64,000 nucleotides of DNA from contig NZ_STGA01000073.1 of NCBI RefSeq assembly GCF_005222835.1, positions 208,150-272,149 on the forward strand, read 5' to 3'. Shown one piece after another: positions 1 through 8,757 of the stretch. The stretch is from Rhizobium sp. FKY42 (GTDB lineage Bacteria > Pseudomonadota > Alphaproteobacteria > Rhizobiales > Rhizobiaceae). The translations under genes were made by a program, and so were the position numbers. The notes beneath the pieces are model-generated. The model did no database searches. It saw only the letters and a program-made list of their open reading frames with translations, and was not told the origin of the DNA. The first letter of the stretch is position 1. Every line of letters starts with the position of its first letter.

Positions 1-599
1 TTGAAATGCCCAAGATGGGCCGCCCCAATCGTCGTGATGATCGCAATATGCGGGCGCACCATCTTCACAAGCGGACGAATTTCATTCGGGTGGTTCATAC
101 CGATTTCGAAGACACCGTAATCGGTATCGGCAGGCATGCGCGCCAGCGTCAGCGGTACGCCCCAATGATTGTTGAAGGAGGCGACGGCAGTATGCACTTT
201 GCCAGACGGTGCAAGCAGTGTGCGCAGCATTTCCTTGGTCGTGGTCTTGCCCACGGAGCCGGTGACACCAACGATCTTGGCGTCAGTACGGGCGCGCGCT
301 GCGACAGCCAGACGGCCAAGTGCTGCAAGCACATCATCCACCACGATCATCGGCGTCGTAATCCGGCCCATCGCCGGAAGCTTGGCTTCGGCAACGACGA
401 GAAGTGCCGCGCCATTCGCCATGGCCGTCGTTGCATAATCGTGTCCGTCGACGCGGTCGCCCTTGATCGCGAAGAATGCCTCACCCGGAGTAATGGTCCG
501 GCTATCGATGGAAATGCCGGTTATCCCGGCAGGAAGCGAGCCGATCGGTCGTCCCCCCATCGCAGCAATCATATCTGCCGTTGTCCATAGCCAGCTCAC
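1..599 (-). CDS. murF: MurF, UDP-MurNAc-tripeptide:D-Ala-D-Ala ligase (partial, C-terminus off window)
   Basis: Adds the D-Ala-D-Ala dipeptide to UDP-MurNAc-tripeptide in the cytoplasm, the last ATP-dependent ligation of the peptidoglycan precursor. About 199 N-terminal residues are visible: the Mur-ligase N-terminal fold with IDSRTITPGEAFFAIKG near 31-47 and the P-loop GVTGSVGKTTTKE at about 111-123. The start is GTG at 599, whose GTGA overlaps the murE stop, so the two are translationally coupled. The residue pattern (SRT..PG..F.A..G, then TGS.GKTT) is typical of MurF. The gene continues beyond base 1, so the catalytic C-terminal domain cannot be inspected. Confidence 0.93.
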   Translation of the reverse strand, partial: MSWLWTTADMIAAMGGRPIGSLPAGITGISIDSRTITPGEAFFAIKGDRVDGHDYATTAMANGAALLVVAEAKLPAMGRITTPMIVVDDVLAALGRLAVAARARTDAKIVGVTGSVGKTTTKEMLRTLLAPSGKVHTAVASFNNHWGVPLTLARMPADTDYGVFEIGMNHPNEIRPLVKMVRPHIAIITTIGAAHLGHF

Positions 600-2050
600 T
601 GCGTCAACTCCTCCAGAGCTTTGCGAACTTCAACATGGTCGGAGAACGGCAGCACGGTGGTGCCAACCGTCTGGCCTTCCTCATGGCCCTTACCCGCTAC
701 GATCAGCGTATCGCCCGCATCCATCAGCGAGACAGCATGACGAATGGCCTGCGCCCGATCACCGATCTCGGTAGCAGACGGCGCAGCAGCCATGATTTCG
801 GAACGGATCGTCGCCGGATCTTCCGACCGGGGATTATCGTCGGTCACGATCACGATATCCGCCAGACGCGCTGCAATTTCGCCCATGATCGGGCGCTTTC
901 CCTTGTCGCGATCCCCGCCACATCCGAAAACGACGATCACGCGTCCGGTCGTGAAAGGACGAACGGAGCTCAGAACGTTTTCAAGAGCTTCCGGCTTGTG
1001 CGCATAATCGACATAGGCCGGAGAACCCTGTCGTGTCTGACCTACCAGCTCCAACCGTCCGGAGGCCCCAACGAGACGCTCCAGAGCCGCCATGGCAACC
1101 TTTGGCGCGACACCTGTCGCAATGGCCAATCCAGCCGAAACCAGAGCGTTCGCGATCTGGAAGTCACCGGCCAACGGAATGTGCACTTCGTGGATCTGAC
1201 CATCGACATGCACTTCCGCCAACTGCTTGTGCCGGAAGTGTTCGACCCGCTTAAGGCTGAGGAAATTGCCACCACGCCCGACGGTCAGCACTTCGTGACC
1301 TGCGGCCTTTGCCACCTCAATGGCCTTGGCCGACCATGGATCATCCGCGAAAATAACTGCAGGACTACCCTTCGGAAGCAAGGTATCGAACAGCCGCATC
1401 TTGGCGGCCATGTAGTCTTCCATCGTCGGATGATAATCCATGTGGTCGCGACCCAGGTTCGTGAAGGCCGCAGCCGATAGGCGCACACCGTCGAGCCTGC
1501 TCTGGTCCAGCCCGTGACTGGATGCCTCCATGGCCGTGTGGGTCACACCTTCCCGCGCCAGTTCCGCAAGCAAGGCATGCAGCGCAACAGGATCAGGCGT
1601 CGTCAAGGAACCATATTCATTGCGCGTCGGGGAAATCACGCCGGTGGTACCGATCTGCGCCGCCGCCAGACCTGCATGCGCCCAGATTTGACGGGTGAAC
1701 GACGCCACAGAGGTTTTTCCTGCCGTTCCGGTTACGGCAACAATCGTTCCCGGCTGCGCATCATGAAACCGGGCAGCAGCCAGCGCCAGAACCTTTCGGA
1801 CATTCCCGACACGAATGACCGGTATGCTGGCATTGAGCTCTTCGGACGAGATGATTGCAGACGCACCCCGTGTCACGGCGTCCGCGGCGAATGCCGCACC
1901 ATTTGCTTTGTTGCCGGGGATGGCGACAAACAACATGCCCGGTTCGATCTTGCGGCTATCGGCAGAGATGCCGGTAATTGCGAGATCGCGAACGCCTTCC
2001 GACTGTGCGGCAATCTCCGGAATGACCCCGGAGAAGTAATCAAGTTTCAT
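596..2050 (-). CDS. murE: MurE, UDP-MurNAc-L-Ala-D-Glu:meso-DAP ligase
   Basis: Cytoplasmic Mur ligase that adds meso-diaminopimelate to UDP-MurNAc-dipeptide. The 484-residue product has the ATP loop VTGTAGKTS at about 106-114 and the DNPR motif at 405-408, the known signature for meso-DAP rather than lysine selection. The open frame reaches up to 2104, but ATG at 2050 (MKLDYFSGV) is preferred: it follows GAGAGGG by a few bases and matches the family's usual N-terminus. It sits between ftsI (64 bp upstream) and murF (overlapping stop/start), as in the standard dcw order. Confidence 0.96.
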   Translation of the reverse strand: MKLDYFSGVIPEIAAQSEGVRDLAITGISADSRKIEPGMLFVAIPGNKANGAAFAADAVTRGASAIISSEELNASIPVIRVGNVRKVLALAAARFHDAQPGTIVAVTGTAGKTSVASFTRQIWAHAGLAAAQIGTTGVISPTRNEYGSLTTPDPVALHALLAELAREGVTHTAMEASSHGLDQSRLDGVRLSAAAFTNLGRDHMDYHPTMEDYMAAKMRLFDTLLPKGSPAVIFADDPWSAKAIEVAKAAGHEVLTVGRGGNFLSLKRVEHFRHKQLAEVHVDGQIHEVHIPLAGDFQIANALVSAGLAIATGVAPKVAMAALERLVGASGRLELVGQTRQGSPAYVDYAHKPEALENVLSSVRPFTTGRVIVVFGCGGDRDKGKRPIMGEIAARLADIVIVTDDNPRSEDPATIRSEIMAAAPSATEIGDRAQAIRHAVSLMDAGDTLIVAGKGHEEGQTVGTTVLPFSDHVEVRKALEELTQ

Positions 2051-2114
2051 CGGTACCCTCTCTGCGAAGCGGCCTGTCCCGTAGCCGCGAATCGACGGGC
2101 CCATTCATTATGGC

Positions 2115-3854
2115 CTAATAGGACACAAGCATGGCGGAACCGTTTTCTCCAAATCTTGGTTTCACACCGAGAACAGCGGCGGAGCGGCTGATGATTTCCT
2201 TCACCATGGGCGCGGCACTGTTACCAGCCAGAACGGCGCGGTCCGTTTCGCTGCGCGGATCGTCGATGAAGGTCAAAACCACATATTGCGGCTTGTAGAT
2301 GGGGAACGCGGCGAGGAAGGCGTTGAAGTTATGGTCGTGGTTATATCGACCGTTGATGACCTTGTCGGCCGTCCCCGTCTTGCCACCCACATCAAAGCCT
2401 TCCACCAGGGCGTTCTTGCCAGAGCCCTGCGTGCCATTCCAGCCGAACAACCAGCGCATGTTGTCGCTCGTCGTTTTCTTGATGACGGGGGAAGCCACTT
2501 CGTTTGCCTGCTCCACGGAACGCGGCAGGAATGTCGGCTGAATAAGACGGCCACCGTTTACCAGCACGGCTCCAGCAACAGCCGTCTGAAGTGGCGTTGT
2601 CGAGACACCGTGACCGAAGGAAATCGTAATCGAGTTGATCTTCTTCCATGCCTTGGGTTGCGACGGCGTCGCAACTTCAGGAAGCTCCGTCTGCATGCGG
2701 GACAACAGGCCAAGCCGTGTCAGGAATTCCTTGTGTCCATCGATGCCGACGGCATCCGCCATTTTCGCGGTACCGATGTTGGACGAATACTGGAACACTT
2801 CCGGCATGGTGAGGAAACGTCCCTTGCCGTGGAAATCCTTGATGGTGAAGCCACCAATGCGGATTGGATATCGCGCATCGAAACTGTCGTTCATCGAGAA
2901 CTTGCCTGAATCGAGCGCCATGGCCAGCGAGAAGGATTTGAACGTAGAGCCCATTTCGAACGTGCCGTTGGACATGCGGTTCAGCCAGCCTTCCTCACCT
3001 CCTGCCGCCGGATCGTTCGGATCGAAATCGGGTGCGGACGCCATGGCGAGAATCTCGCCTGTATTGGCATCCAGCACAACGCCGCCAGCCCCCTTGGCGC
3101 GGAACTTCTGAATGGCAGACATCAGCACTTCGCGCAGGATCGCCTGGACGCGAACATCGATCGAAAGCTTGACGGGTTCCAGCGGCTGATCGCTCGTCAT
3201 GCCGACGGCTGCGAGATCGGCAAGACCCTGACTGTCGATATATCGTTCCATGCCTGCAACGCCGCGGTTGTCGATGTTGACGTAACCGACGATGTGGGCA
3301 GCAGTGGCGCCTCCCGGATAGAACCGGCGCTTCTCGGGCCGGAAACCGATGCCGGGAATACCAAGTGCCAGAATTTCGCTCTGCTGCTTGGGTGTGAGCT
3401 GGCGACGAAGCCACTGAAAGCGGGATTTGGAGGAGAGCTTATGGTAGATCTGCTTGGCATCGATGTCCGGCAGAACCGTGCGCAGCTTCTCGATGACTTC
3501 ATCCGGATCGACAATCTTGTGCGGCTCCGCAAACAGCGAAACCGTGCGAATGTCGGTGGCCAGCACTTCTCCGTTCCGGTCGAGAATATCCGGGCGTGAT
3601 GCCATCAGCCGGTCGGCAGGCATGATGCTCGACGTCGCTTCCGGCTCCTTCATGGCATAGAAGACCAACCTTCCGCCAATCACGCAGTAGAAGCCGAGGA
3701 AACAGGCGATGATGATGCCGACACGGTTGCGCGCCTGCGCCGACTTGCGCTTGCGGCTACCCTCGAAACTGGCGCCGCCAAAAGCGGGTCTCTTGGCGCC
3801 CGCAGAAAAATGAGCCCGGCTCTTCAGAACCATTACGCGCGAAAGGAAAGCCAT
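2115..3854 (-). CDS. ftsI: FtsI / PBP3, septal peptidoglycan transpeptidase
   Basis: Division-specific class B penicillin-binding protein that crosslinks septal peptidoglycan in the periplasm. Of 579 residues, a basic cytoplasmic N-terminus is followed by one membrane segment (about 45-67), a PBP dimerisation domain, then the transpeptidase domain. All three active-site motifs are visible: S303-T-F-K306, S-S-N at about 357-359 and K492-T-G. Its ATG overlaps the ftsL stop by one base (TGATG), so coupled translation is likely. The N-terminal cytoplasmic tail before the membrane helix is longer than in E. coli FtsI. Confidence 0.96.
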   Translation of the reverse strand: MAFLSRVMVLKSRAHFSAGAKRPAFGGASFEGSRKRKSAQARNRVGIIIACFLGFYCVIGGRLVFYAMKEPEATSSIMPADRLMASRPDILDRNGEVLATDIRTVSLFAEPHKIVDPDEVIEKLRTVLPDIDAKQIYHKLSSKSRFQWLRRQLTPKQQSEILALGIPGIGFRPEKRRFYPGGATAAHIVGYVNIDNRGVAGMERYIDSQGLADLAAVGMTSDQPLEPVKLSIDVRVQAILREVLMSAIQKFRAKGAGGVVLDANTGEILAMASAPDFDPNDPAAGGEEGWLNRMSNGTFEMGSTFKSFSLAMALDSGKFSMNDSFDARYPIRIGGFTIKDFHGKGRFLTMPEVFQYSSNIGTAKMADAVGIDGHKEFLTRLGLLSRMQTELPEVATPSQPKAWKKINSITISFGHGVSTTPLQTAVAGAVLVNGGRLIQPTFLPRSVEQANEVASPVIKKTTSDNMRWLFGWNGTQGSGKNALVEGFDVGGKTGTADKVINGRYNHDHNFNAFLAAFPIYKPQYVVLTFIDDPRSETDRAVLAGNSAAPMVKEIISRSAAVLGVKPRFGENGSAMLVSY

Positions 3855-4327
3855 CAGCGGTTCACCGATCCGGTTGCAATAGAGTCAACGCTTGGGGTTT
3901 TGCCACGCGCAAGCGGCACGGGGATCTTCGATTTCGGCGGCTTGGCCTTGGCTGCGTCAACACCCTTCAAGGCGGCTGCAACTTCGGGATCAACCTGCGC
4001 GATCAGTTCTTCGATCGTCGTCTCGGGCTGCGGCAACTGCGATTTTGGCATCGGCAGTTCCTTCGGCATGGCGAGTTGGGTCGGTTGGGTCGGCTCCAGT
4101 TCCAGTTCCGTCTGATACTGACCGATCAGGCGATGAAGCCGGTTGGGCTGTGTCAGCAAGGCCCAGTCTGCCTTCAGCAGATCAATCGTATCGTGTTCCA
4201 GCCGGATTTCCGTCTCCAGCCGACGCACTTCTTCCAGTTTGAGATCTGCCCTGTGCTTGATGCTGTAGGTCACGACGGCGGTAGCCGTCATGACGCCGAT
4301 CAGCACGAGATCGAAGCTCCTCAACAT
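3854..4327 (-). CDS. ftsL: FtsL-like cell division protein
   Basis: Small bitopic division protein; in the family it forms the FtsQLB complex and activates FtsWI. The 157-residue product has one N-terminal membrane segment (roughly 5-23, LVLIGVMTATAVVTYSI) followed by a heptad-like helix (EEVRRLETEIRLEHDTIDLL) and a Pro-rich tail. Sequence identity in FtsL is always low, so the call rests on this architecture and on position: two bases after rsmH and overlapping ftsI. The Pro/Gln-rich C-terminal half is longer than in the short enterobacterial FtsL. Confidence 0.88.
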   Translation of the reverse strand: MLRSFDLVLIGVMTATAVVTYSIKHRADLKLEEVRRLETEIRLEHDTIDLLKADWALLTQPNRLHRLIGQYQTELELEPTQPTQLAMPKELPMPKSQLPQPETTIEELIAQVDPEVAAALKGVDAAKAKPPKSKIPVPLARGKTPSVDSIATGSVNR

Positions 4328-4329
4328 AT

Positions 4330-5355
4330 TCAGGCTCCCATCTTTTCCAGGCTGGTCAGTTCAGGCAGATCGAAAATAGAGAAATCCACAGCCCGCGCCG
4401 GACTTGCGGTTCTAAACGCTGCACGTAGCTTGGCGGACCTTGCGCGAGGATTGTCAGATGCTTCCGCCTCGGTCGCAGACAGCATTCCCTTGCCAACCGG
4501 CTCGAAAATGGATGGCTTTTCTTCAACCATCGGCAAATGGCGCGACCCGCTCGCCTTGCCGGAGCGATCCGTCAGAAAGCGCTTCACCAAACGGTCTTCC
4601 AGCGAATGGAAACTGACGACCACCAGTCGGCCGCCGGGTTTCAAAACCTGCTCCGCCGCAAACAGGGCCTGCGCAAGCTCACCCAGTTCGTCGTTCACGA
4701 AGATACGCAGTGCCTGAAACACCCGCGTTGCTGGATGGATCTTGTCCTTGGCCTTGCGTGGGTTGACGCTCTCGATGAGGTTGGCCAGATCGCGCGTCGT
4801 TGCAAAAGGTTCGCTCGCACGGCGCTTTTCGATGGCACGCGCGATGCGTCCCGCCTGCTTTTCCTCACCCAGAAACCCGAAAATTCGCGCCATGTCGCCA
4901 GCCTTGGCGCGGTTCACCACATCAGCAGCAGAAACGCCGGAAGCGGACATGCGCATGTCCAGAGGGCCGTTTCGCTGAAACGAAAAGCCGCGATCCGCCT
5001 CATCAATCTGCATCGAGGACACGCCGATATCAAGAACGATGCCGTCCAGACCGCCTTGGGGTGCGTGGGATGCAAGTTCCGAAAAACGCGATGGAATGAG
5101 TTTCAGGCGACCGCCAAATTCGGCAACCATCGGCTGACCGCCTGCGATCGCATTGGGGTCGCGATCAAGCGCAATGACATTGGCACCAGTGGAGAGAATG
5201 GCGCGGGTGTAGCCACCCGCGCCGAACGTACCGTCAAGGATCACCTTGCCCGGAGCCGGAGCCAACGTCTCCAGCACCTCGTTCAGCATAACCGGAATGT
5301 GACGTACCAGTCCGCCATCGGCCTCGGAGCTACCCTCGCCAAGATTCGCCGCCAT
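4330..5355 (-). CDS. rsmH: RsmH (MraW), 16S rRNA m4C1402 methyltransferase
   Basis: SAM-dependent methyltransferase for N4 of C1402 in 16S rRNA. The 341-residue product shows the SAM loop DGTFGAGGYT at about 41-50 and the family motif VVSFHSLEDRLVKRFL in the C-terminal part. The frame is open far upstream (to 5997), but that stretch overlaps mraZ in another phase and is not protein-like, so ATG 5355 (MAANLGEG) is chosen. It lies between mraZ and ftsL in the standard dcw order. Confidence 0.95.
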   Translation of the reverse strand: MAANLGEGSSEADGGLVRHIPVMLNEVLETLAPAPGKVILDGTFGAGGYTRAILSTGANVIALDRDPNAIAGGQPMVAEFGGRLKLIPSRFSELASHAPQGGLDGIVLDIGVSSMQIDEADRGFSFQRNGPLDMRMSASGVSAADVVNRAKAGDMARIFGFLGEEKQAGRIARAIEKRRASEPFATTRDLANLIESVNPRKAKDKIHPATRVFQALRIFVNDELGELAQALFAAEQVLKPGGRLVVVSFHSLEDRLVKRFLTDRSGKASGSRHLPMVEEKPSIFEPVGKGMLSATEAEASDNPRARSAKLRAAFRTASPARAVDFSIFDLPELTSLEKMGA

Positions 5356-5369
5356 TCCAATCCCCTGTT

Positions 5370-5810
5370 CTAGGCAGGCCGCACCGGAAGACGAGCGCGA
5401 CCCTCTCTGGCCGCCACCTGCGCCTCGTGAAACGCTTGGGGCTGCCATAGCTGAAAATGATCCGAGCGACCCACAAAGGTGACTTCCGTCGTGATTCCGG
5501 TGAAGTCGCGAATGAAATCCGTGACCGCCAACCGACCCTCCGCATCGAGCCGCATGTAGACGCCGCCGCCGTGCACCAGCAGCGACATCATGTTGGCTTC
5601 CGGCGAGAATGGATCCGCCTGGGCGATCTGCCGCTCGTACCGCTCGAGCAGGTCCGGACCACCCACGCTGATCGCCGGAAAAACCAGGTCCTGGAGACAA
5701 TAAAGCTCCTGGACATTCCGCTGCGTCAAAACGGCGCGAAACATCGCAGGGACGGAAACACGCCCCTTCGAGTCGATCCGGTTCGTCGCATTGGACAAGA
5801 AGCGGTTCAT
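5370..5810 (-). CDS. mraZ: MraZ, dcw-cluster transcriptional regulator
   Basis: DNA-binding regulator of the dcw cluster with two AbrB-like swapped-hairpin repeats. The tandem DxxGR signatures are visible as DSKGRVSVP near the N-terminus and DAEGRLAV in the second repeat; length is 147 residues. The start is taken at ATG 5810 (MNRFLSNAT) from the family N-terminus. An in-frame ATG at 5822 (MFGVMNRF) sits just 3 bases after GGAGG, so a start four residues earlier is possible. It is the first gene of the minus-strand dcw operon, with TGGG boxes upstream at 5987-6020. Confidence 0.95.
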   Translation of the reverse strand: MNRFLSNATNRIDSKGRVSVPAMFRAVLTQRNVQELYCLQDLVFPAISVGGPDLLERYERQIAQADPFSPEANMMSLLVHGGGVYMRLDAEGRLAVTDFIRDFTGITTEVTFVGRSDHFQLWQPQAFHEAQVAAREGRARLPVRPA

Positions 5811-5986
5811 AACGCCAAACATCCGCCTCCAAGAGATGCGGGCGGCCATAGCCACCCGCGTCAAACCCACAAAGGTACACAATCCGGCCGCTCAGACGGA
5901 ACGCGTTCCGCCCGTTTCTTCCCGTAGGAAGCGATCCGAGCCTGTCCGATTGAGCGGGGGTAAAGTGCCCCTTCGCAGTGTGGATT

Positions 5987-6020
5987 TGGGATACCATGGG
6001 ACCATATGGGCGTCAATGGG
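5987..6020 (+). promoter_or_regulatory. Four phased TGGG boxes, candidate MraZ operator
   Basis: TGGG occurs at 5987-5990, 5997-6000, 6007-6010 and 6017-6020, exactly 10 bp apart, about 180-210 bp upstream of the mraZ start. MraZ in other bacteria binds TGGG-type direct repeats spaced one helical turn apart. Here the TGGG reads on the plus strand, opposite to mraZ transcription. Binding by MraZ is inferred, not shown. Confidence 0.7.
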
Positions 6021-6253
6021 AAGCGACCCCACCGAGGGATCGCGGCATTAATAATTTATAACCCGTTAAGTTTAACAAAGGGTTAGCAAAGGCACTTTCC
6101 GAGTTCGCGACAGAACACGGGAAATCACACCCTTGTGAGCAAACAAGCATCTGGAATCGCTCGCTTTTGCGAGGCAAAATCATGTCTATAGATCCGGCTG
6201 GCAGCAACCATAAAGGGAGGTCGCTCCAGCCATCCTTCGTTAACGGCACAGTC

Positions 6254-6278
6254 AAAATCCGGCGGAACCGAAACCGCC
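6254..6278 (-). terminator. Possible rnpB terminator hairpin
   Basis: On the minus strand, just past the RNase P RNA 3' end, GGCGG and CCGCC arms (6274-6278 / 6261-6265) enclose a short loop and are followed by GGATTTTG. The T-tract is short, so the call is tentative. Confidence 0.45.
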
Positions 6279-6309
6279 TAGAGGTCGCATTCCGCAAAGG
6301 AGGAAATCG

Positions 6310-6732
6310 CCAGTTGGCCTGTAAGCCGGGTTCTGTATGGCCCCGGTTTCCCGGAACGTGGCAGCCATTCATCTGGGACAGCGTTTGCACGCTGCCTCAC
6401 GCAACCCACCCGGATGACTGGCCCGGAAACAGGCTGTAGCACCGCAAGCGGCACCCGCGTCATCCCTATTCGGTCTTGCTCCCGGTGGGGTTTACCTTGC
6501 CGGTCCTGTTGCCAGTCCCGCGGTGGGCTCTTACCCCACCCTTTCACCCTTACCCCGCCGCCTCTGACGCTCGTTCGAGCATAAGAGAAAGCGGGGCGGT
6601 TTGCTTTCTGTGGCACTATCCCTAGGGTCGCCCCCGCCGGACGTTATCCGGCACCGTATTTCCGTGGAGCCCGGACTTTCCTCACCCTACCGCCTTTCGG
6701 CATTGGTAAAGCGCGGCTGCCCGGCCAACTGG
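6310..6732 (-). ncRNA. rnpB: RNase P RNA (bacterial type A)
   Basis: Catalytic RNA of RNase P, which matures tRNA 5' ends. On the minus strand the 5' region carries the universal core GAGGAAAGTCCGGGC (complement of about 6673-6687) and the 3' end reads ACAGAACCCGGCTTACAGG. The two can pair as helix P4, and the ends GGCCAACTGG/CCAGTTGGCC form helix P1. Ends are set by that terminal helix. Size, about 423 nt, is normal for alphaproteobacteria. Confidence 0.96.
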
Positions 6733-6775
6733 CAGCGCCTGCTTAAACGGTTTCCACCCGCAGGGCTACAGCAAA

Positions 6776-7966
6776 TCATGCGAAATGCGCCGCAAACGAA
6801 ACGGGATAGCCCTCGCCCTCCAGCGAGCCATTCATGATCAAGTGCGCGCCGAGCCGCCCAATCTCATCGGAACTTTTGGCTGCCGAACCACAACCGCCTG
6901 TAACGACCGCGATTGCAGGATCGTCTGCAAAGTCGATGAAGGGATAGGCCGTCGCCGTCTTCGCCACCACGCAGGCGCCGGTGGAGATACGACCAACATC
7001 GACCTGGGGCACCAGCGACCGCATGATCCGCGCGTGGTGGTCACGCACGCTCTCGCGCCCGCCGCTGCGGAACCACTGCTGTAGTTCCTGAAGCGATCCT
7101 AGCCTCAGATCATCGGGATCGCCACCGATCTTCAGATAGGTTTTTCCATCGGGATAACGCACCGGCGGCAGCATGTATATGTGGTCAGCCGTATCGCGCG
7201 GCTCATAGATCAGGGACGGCATGCCGGCAAAGACAGATAATTCACTTTCGGGAATCTCGAAAAAGGTAACCGTACGACCATAAACCGACATATCAACAGA
7301 TCGCGGCAACAGACTCTCGACAATGGAGAAACCACCGGCTGCGAGAAGAACCCGGTCCGCATGGTAGCGTTCGCCCTCACGCGTCTGCACGACAATGGCG
7401 TCGCCTTCCCGACGAATGGAAACAACAGTTTCGCCGATCAGGGTGACACCCTGCTTTCGACAAATTGCTGACTGCGCAGCCACCAGCGCTCGCGGATTGA
7501 CGTAGCCTGCGTTGCGGGCTTCGAACACACCTTCACAATGTGGCTCGAAGCCGAAGTAGCTAAACCGGCCTTCAAGGGCCGCATCGTTCAGCAGTTCCGG
7601 CTGCACATGCAGTTTTTCAGCAGCGTTCAGAATTCCATCAATATAAGGATGGCCACTGGTTCGCTCGGGACCGACCATCAGGCAACCAGTTTCGTGATAG
7701 AACTGTATGCCGCTCTCTCTCTCGATGTCGGCGTAACGGGCAATGGAGCAGTTTGCCAAGCGTGCCCAGACCTCATTGGGGTCTATGGTTCGCGTAATGC
7801 GCGCTTCGTCATAATGGCTGCCGAAAACACCGTTATGGTTTGCGGCATCCTTTGGCTCATCCGGCCCAATCAAGGCCACGCCATCACTCACCCTGGAGAG
7901 ATGGCGCGCGGCAGCCGACCCCATCATTCCACGACCCACAACAATGTACTTGAATATATTCTGCAT
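6776..7966 (-). CDS. FAD-dependent oxidoreductase (DAO / sarcosine oxidase-like)
   Basis: A 396-residue flavoprotein of the D-amino-acid-oxidase superfamily. The N-terminus has the dinucleotide-binding strand-loop YIVVGRGMMGSAAARHLS (G-x-G-x-x-G), and LLAAGGFS in the middle is the second FAD contact. The overall layout resembles monomeric sarcosine oxidase or N-methyltryptophan oxidase, which oxidise secondary or methylated amines to give H2O2. The substrate is not deducible. It lies downstream of the amidase gene (stop-to-start gap 17 bp, same strand), so cotranscription is possible. Confidence 0.78.
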   Translation of the reverse strand: MQNIFKYIVVGRGMMGSAAARHLSRVSDGVALIGPDEPKDAANHNGVFGSHYDEARITRTIDPNEVWARLANCSIARYADIERESGIQFYHETGCLMVGPERTSGHPYIDGILNAAEKLHVQPELLNDAALEGRFSYFGFEPHCEGVFEARNAGYVNPRALVAAQSAICRKQGVTLIGETVVSIRREGDAIVVQTREGERYHADRVLLAAGGFSIVESLLPRSVDMSVYGRTVTFFEIPESELSVFAGMPSLIYEPRDTADHIYMLPPVRYPDGKTYLKIGGDPDDLRLGSLQELQQWFRSGGRESVRDHHARIMRSLVPQVDVGRISTGACVVAKTATAYPFIDFADDPAIAVVTGGCGSAAKSSDEIGRLGAHLIMNGSLEGEGYPVSFAAHFA

Positions 7967-7983
7967 AAGACCGCGGATGAAAT

Positions 7984-8757
7984 TCAGACCTCATCCGTCC
8001 CTTGAAAGCGCGGAAGTTCGGTCAACAACCGATGCAATGTTTCGATGGTCGACATATCGGCGATACCATCCACGCAGGCAGGTCGAAAATGTCGCTGAAA
8101 GGCTTCAACGACACCCTCCGTTTTCTCGCAGAACTCACCGGTTATGTCCACGCCATAGCCATAGAGCGCAAGCATGCCCTGCAGCGCCTCAATGGGTTGA
8201 CCGCTTTCGCCCTTCTGGAAAAAACGTCCGCTGCGGATCGGGGAAGGCTCGATCCAGTGACCCACTCCTGCCTGATGCAATCTCTGCCACGGGAACCGTT
8301 CGCCCGGATCAACCTTGCGCCGAGGCGCAACATCGGAATGGGCAAGAACCCTTTCCGGCCTGATCTGCCAGCGCGCCATGCAGTCCCGGCACAAACCGAT
8401 GACAGCCTCGATCTGCTCGTCAGGATAATCGGGCAATCCGCCGGGATGACCTGCATTGGCAATCTCGATCCCGATGGACCGGGAATTGATATCGATTTCA
8501 CCCGCCCAGAAGCTTTTGCCCGCATGCCAGGCCCGCCTGCTCTCAGGAACCATTTGGACGATGCGGCCATCCGGCCAGACGAAATAATGGCTAGAGACTT
8601 CGCTCTGGATATTCTTCAACCACGAAAGCGCCTGCCCGTGATCAGGCATGCCAGTGTAATGAAGAATGATCATGTCCGGCGCATCGCAGCCTTTGCGTTC
8701 GCCATGGTTCGGCGACGGCTCCACGCGCGCGCCGACGAAATCAGCTTCGAGTTTCAT
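7984..8757 (-). CDS. N-acetylmuramoyl-L-alanine amidase (Amidase_2, AmiD-like)
   Basis: Zinc amidase that cleaves the MurNAc-L-Ala bond in peptidoglycan or its fragments. In 257 residues, the Amidase_2 domain shows the zinc ligands in IILHYTG (His), LAHSDVAP (His) and KVDPG (Asp). A C-terminal segment (EALQGMLALYGYGVDITGEF) resembles a PG_binding_1 repeat. No signal peptide is visible, so a cytoplasmic recycling role (AmpD-like) is possible. ATG 8757 overlaps the stop of the upstream TerB/DnaJ gene (ATGA). Confidence 0.88.
   Translation of the reverse strand: MKLEADFVGARVEPSPNHGERKGCDAPDMIILHYTGMPDHGQALSWLKNIQSEVSSHYFVWPDGRIVQMVPESRRAWHAGKSFWAGEIDINSRSIGIEIANAGHPGGLPDYPDEQIEAVIGLCRDCMARWQIRPERVLAHSDVAPRRKVDPGERFPWQRLHQAGVGHWIEPSPIRSGRFFQKGESGQPIEALQGMLALYGYGVDITGEFCEKTEGVVEAFQRHFRPACVDGIADMSTIETLHRLLTELPRFQGTDEV

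Larger units (their letters stand above)
5811..6309. other. Intergenic region between mraZ and rnpB
   Basis: About 500 bp without a convincing gene. It should hold the dcw promoter (minus strand), the TGGG boxes at 5987-6020, an AT-rich stretch at 6046-6085 and a possible rnpB terminator at 6254-6278. The open frames here (for example 6013-6390) overlap rnpB and resemble no protein family. Confidence 0.7.

Noticed and set aside
596..599. Intact murF within the window
   Set aside because: The gene enters from 599 and leaves at base 1, so only the N-terminal ~199 codons are present.
5356..5997. N-terminal extension of rsmH
   Set aside because: It overlaps mraZ in another phase and has no similarity to methyltransferases; the family start is at 5355.
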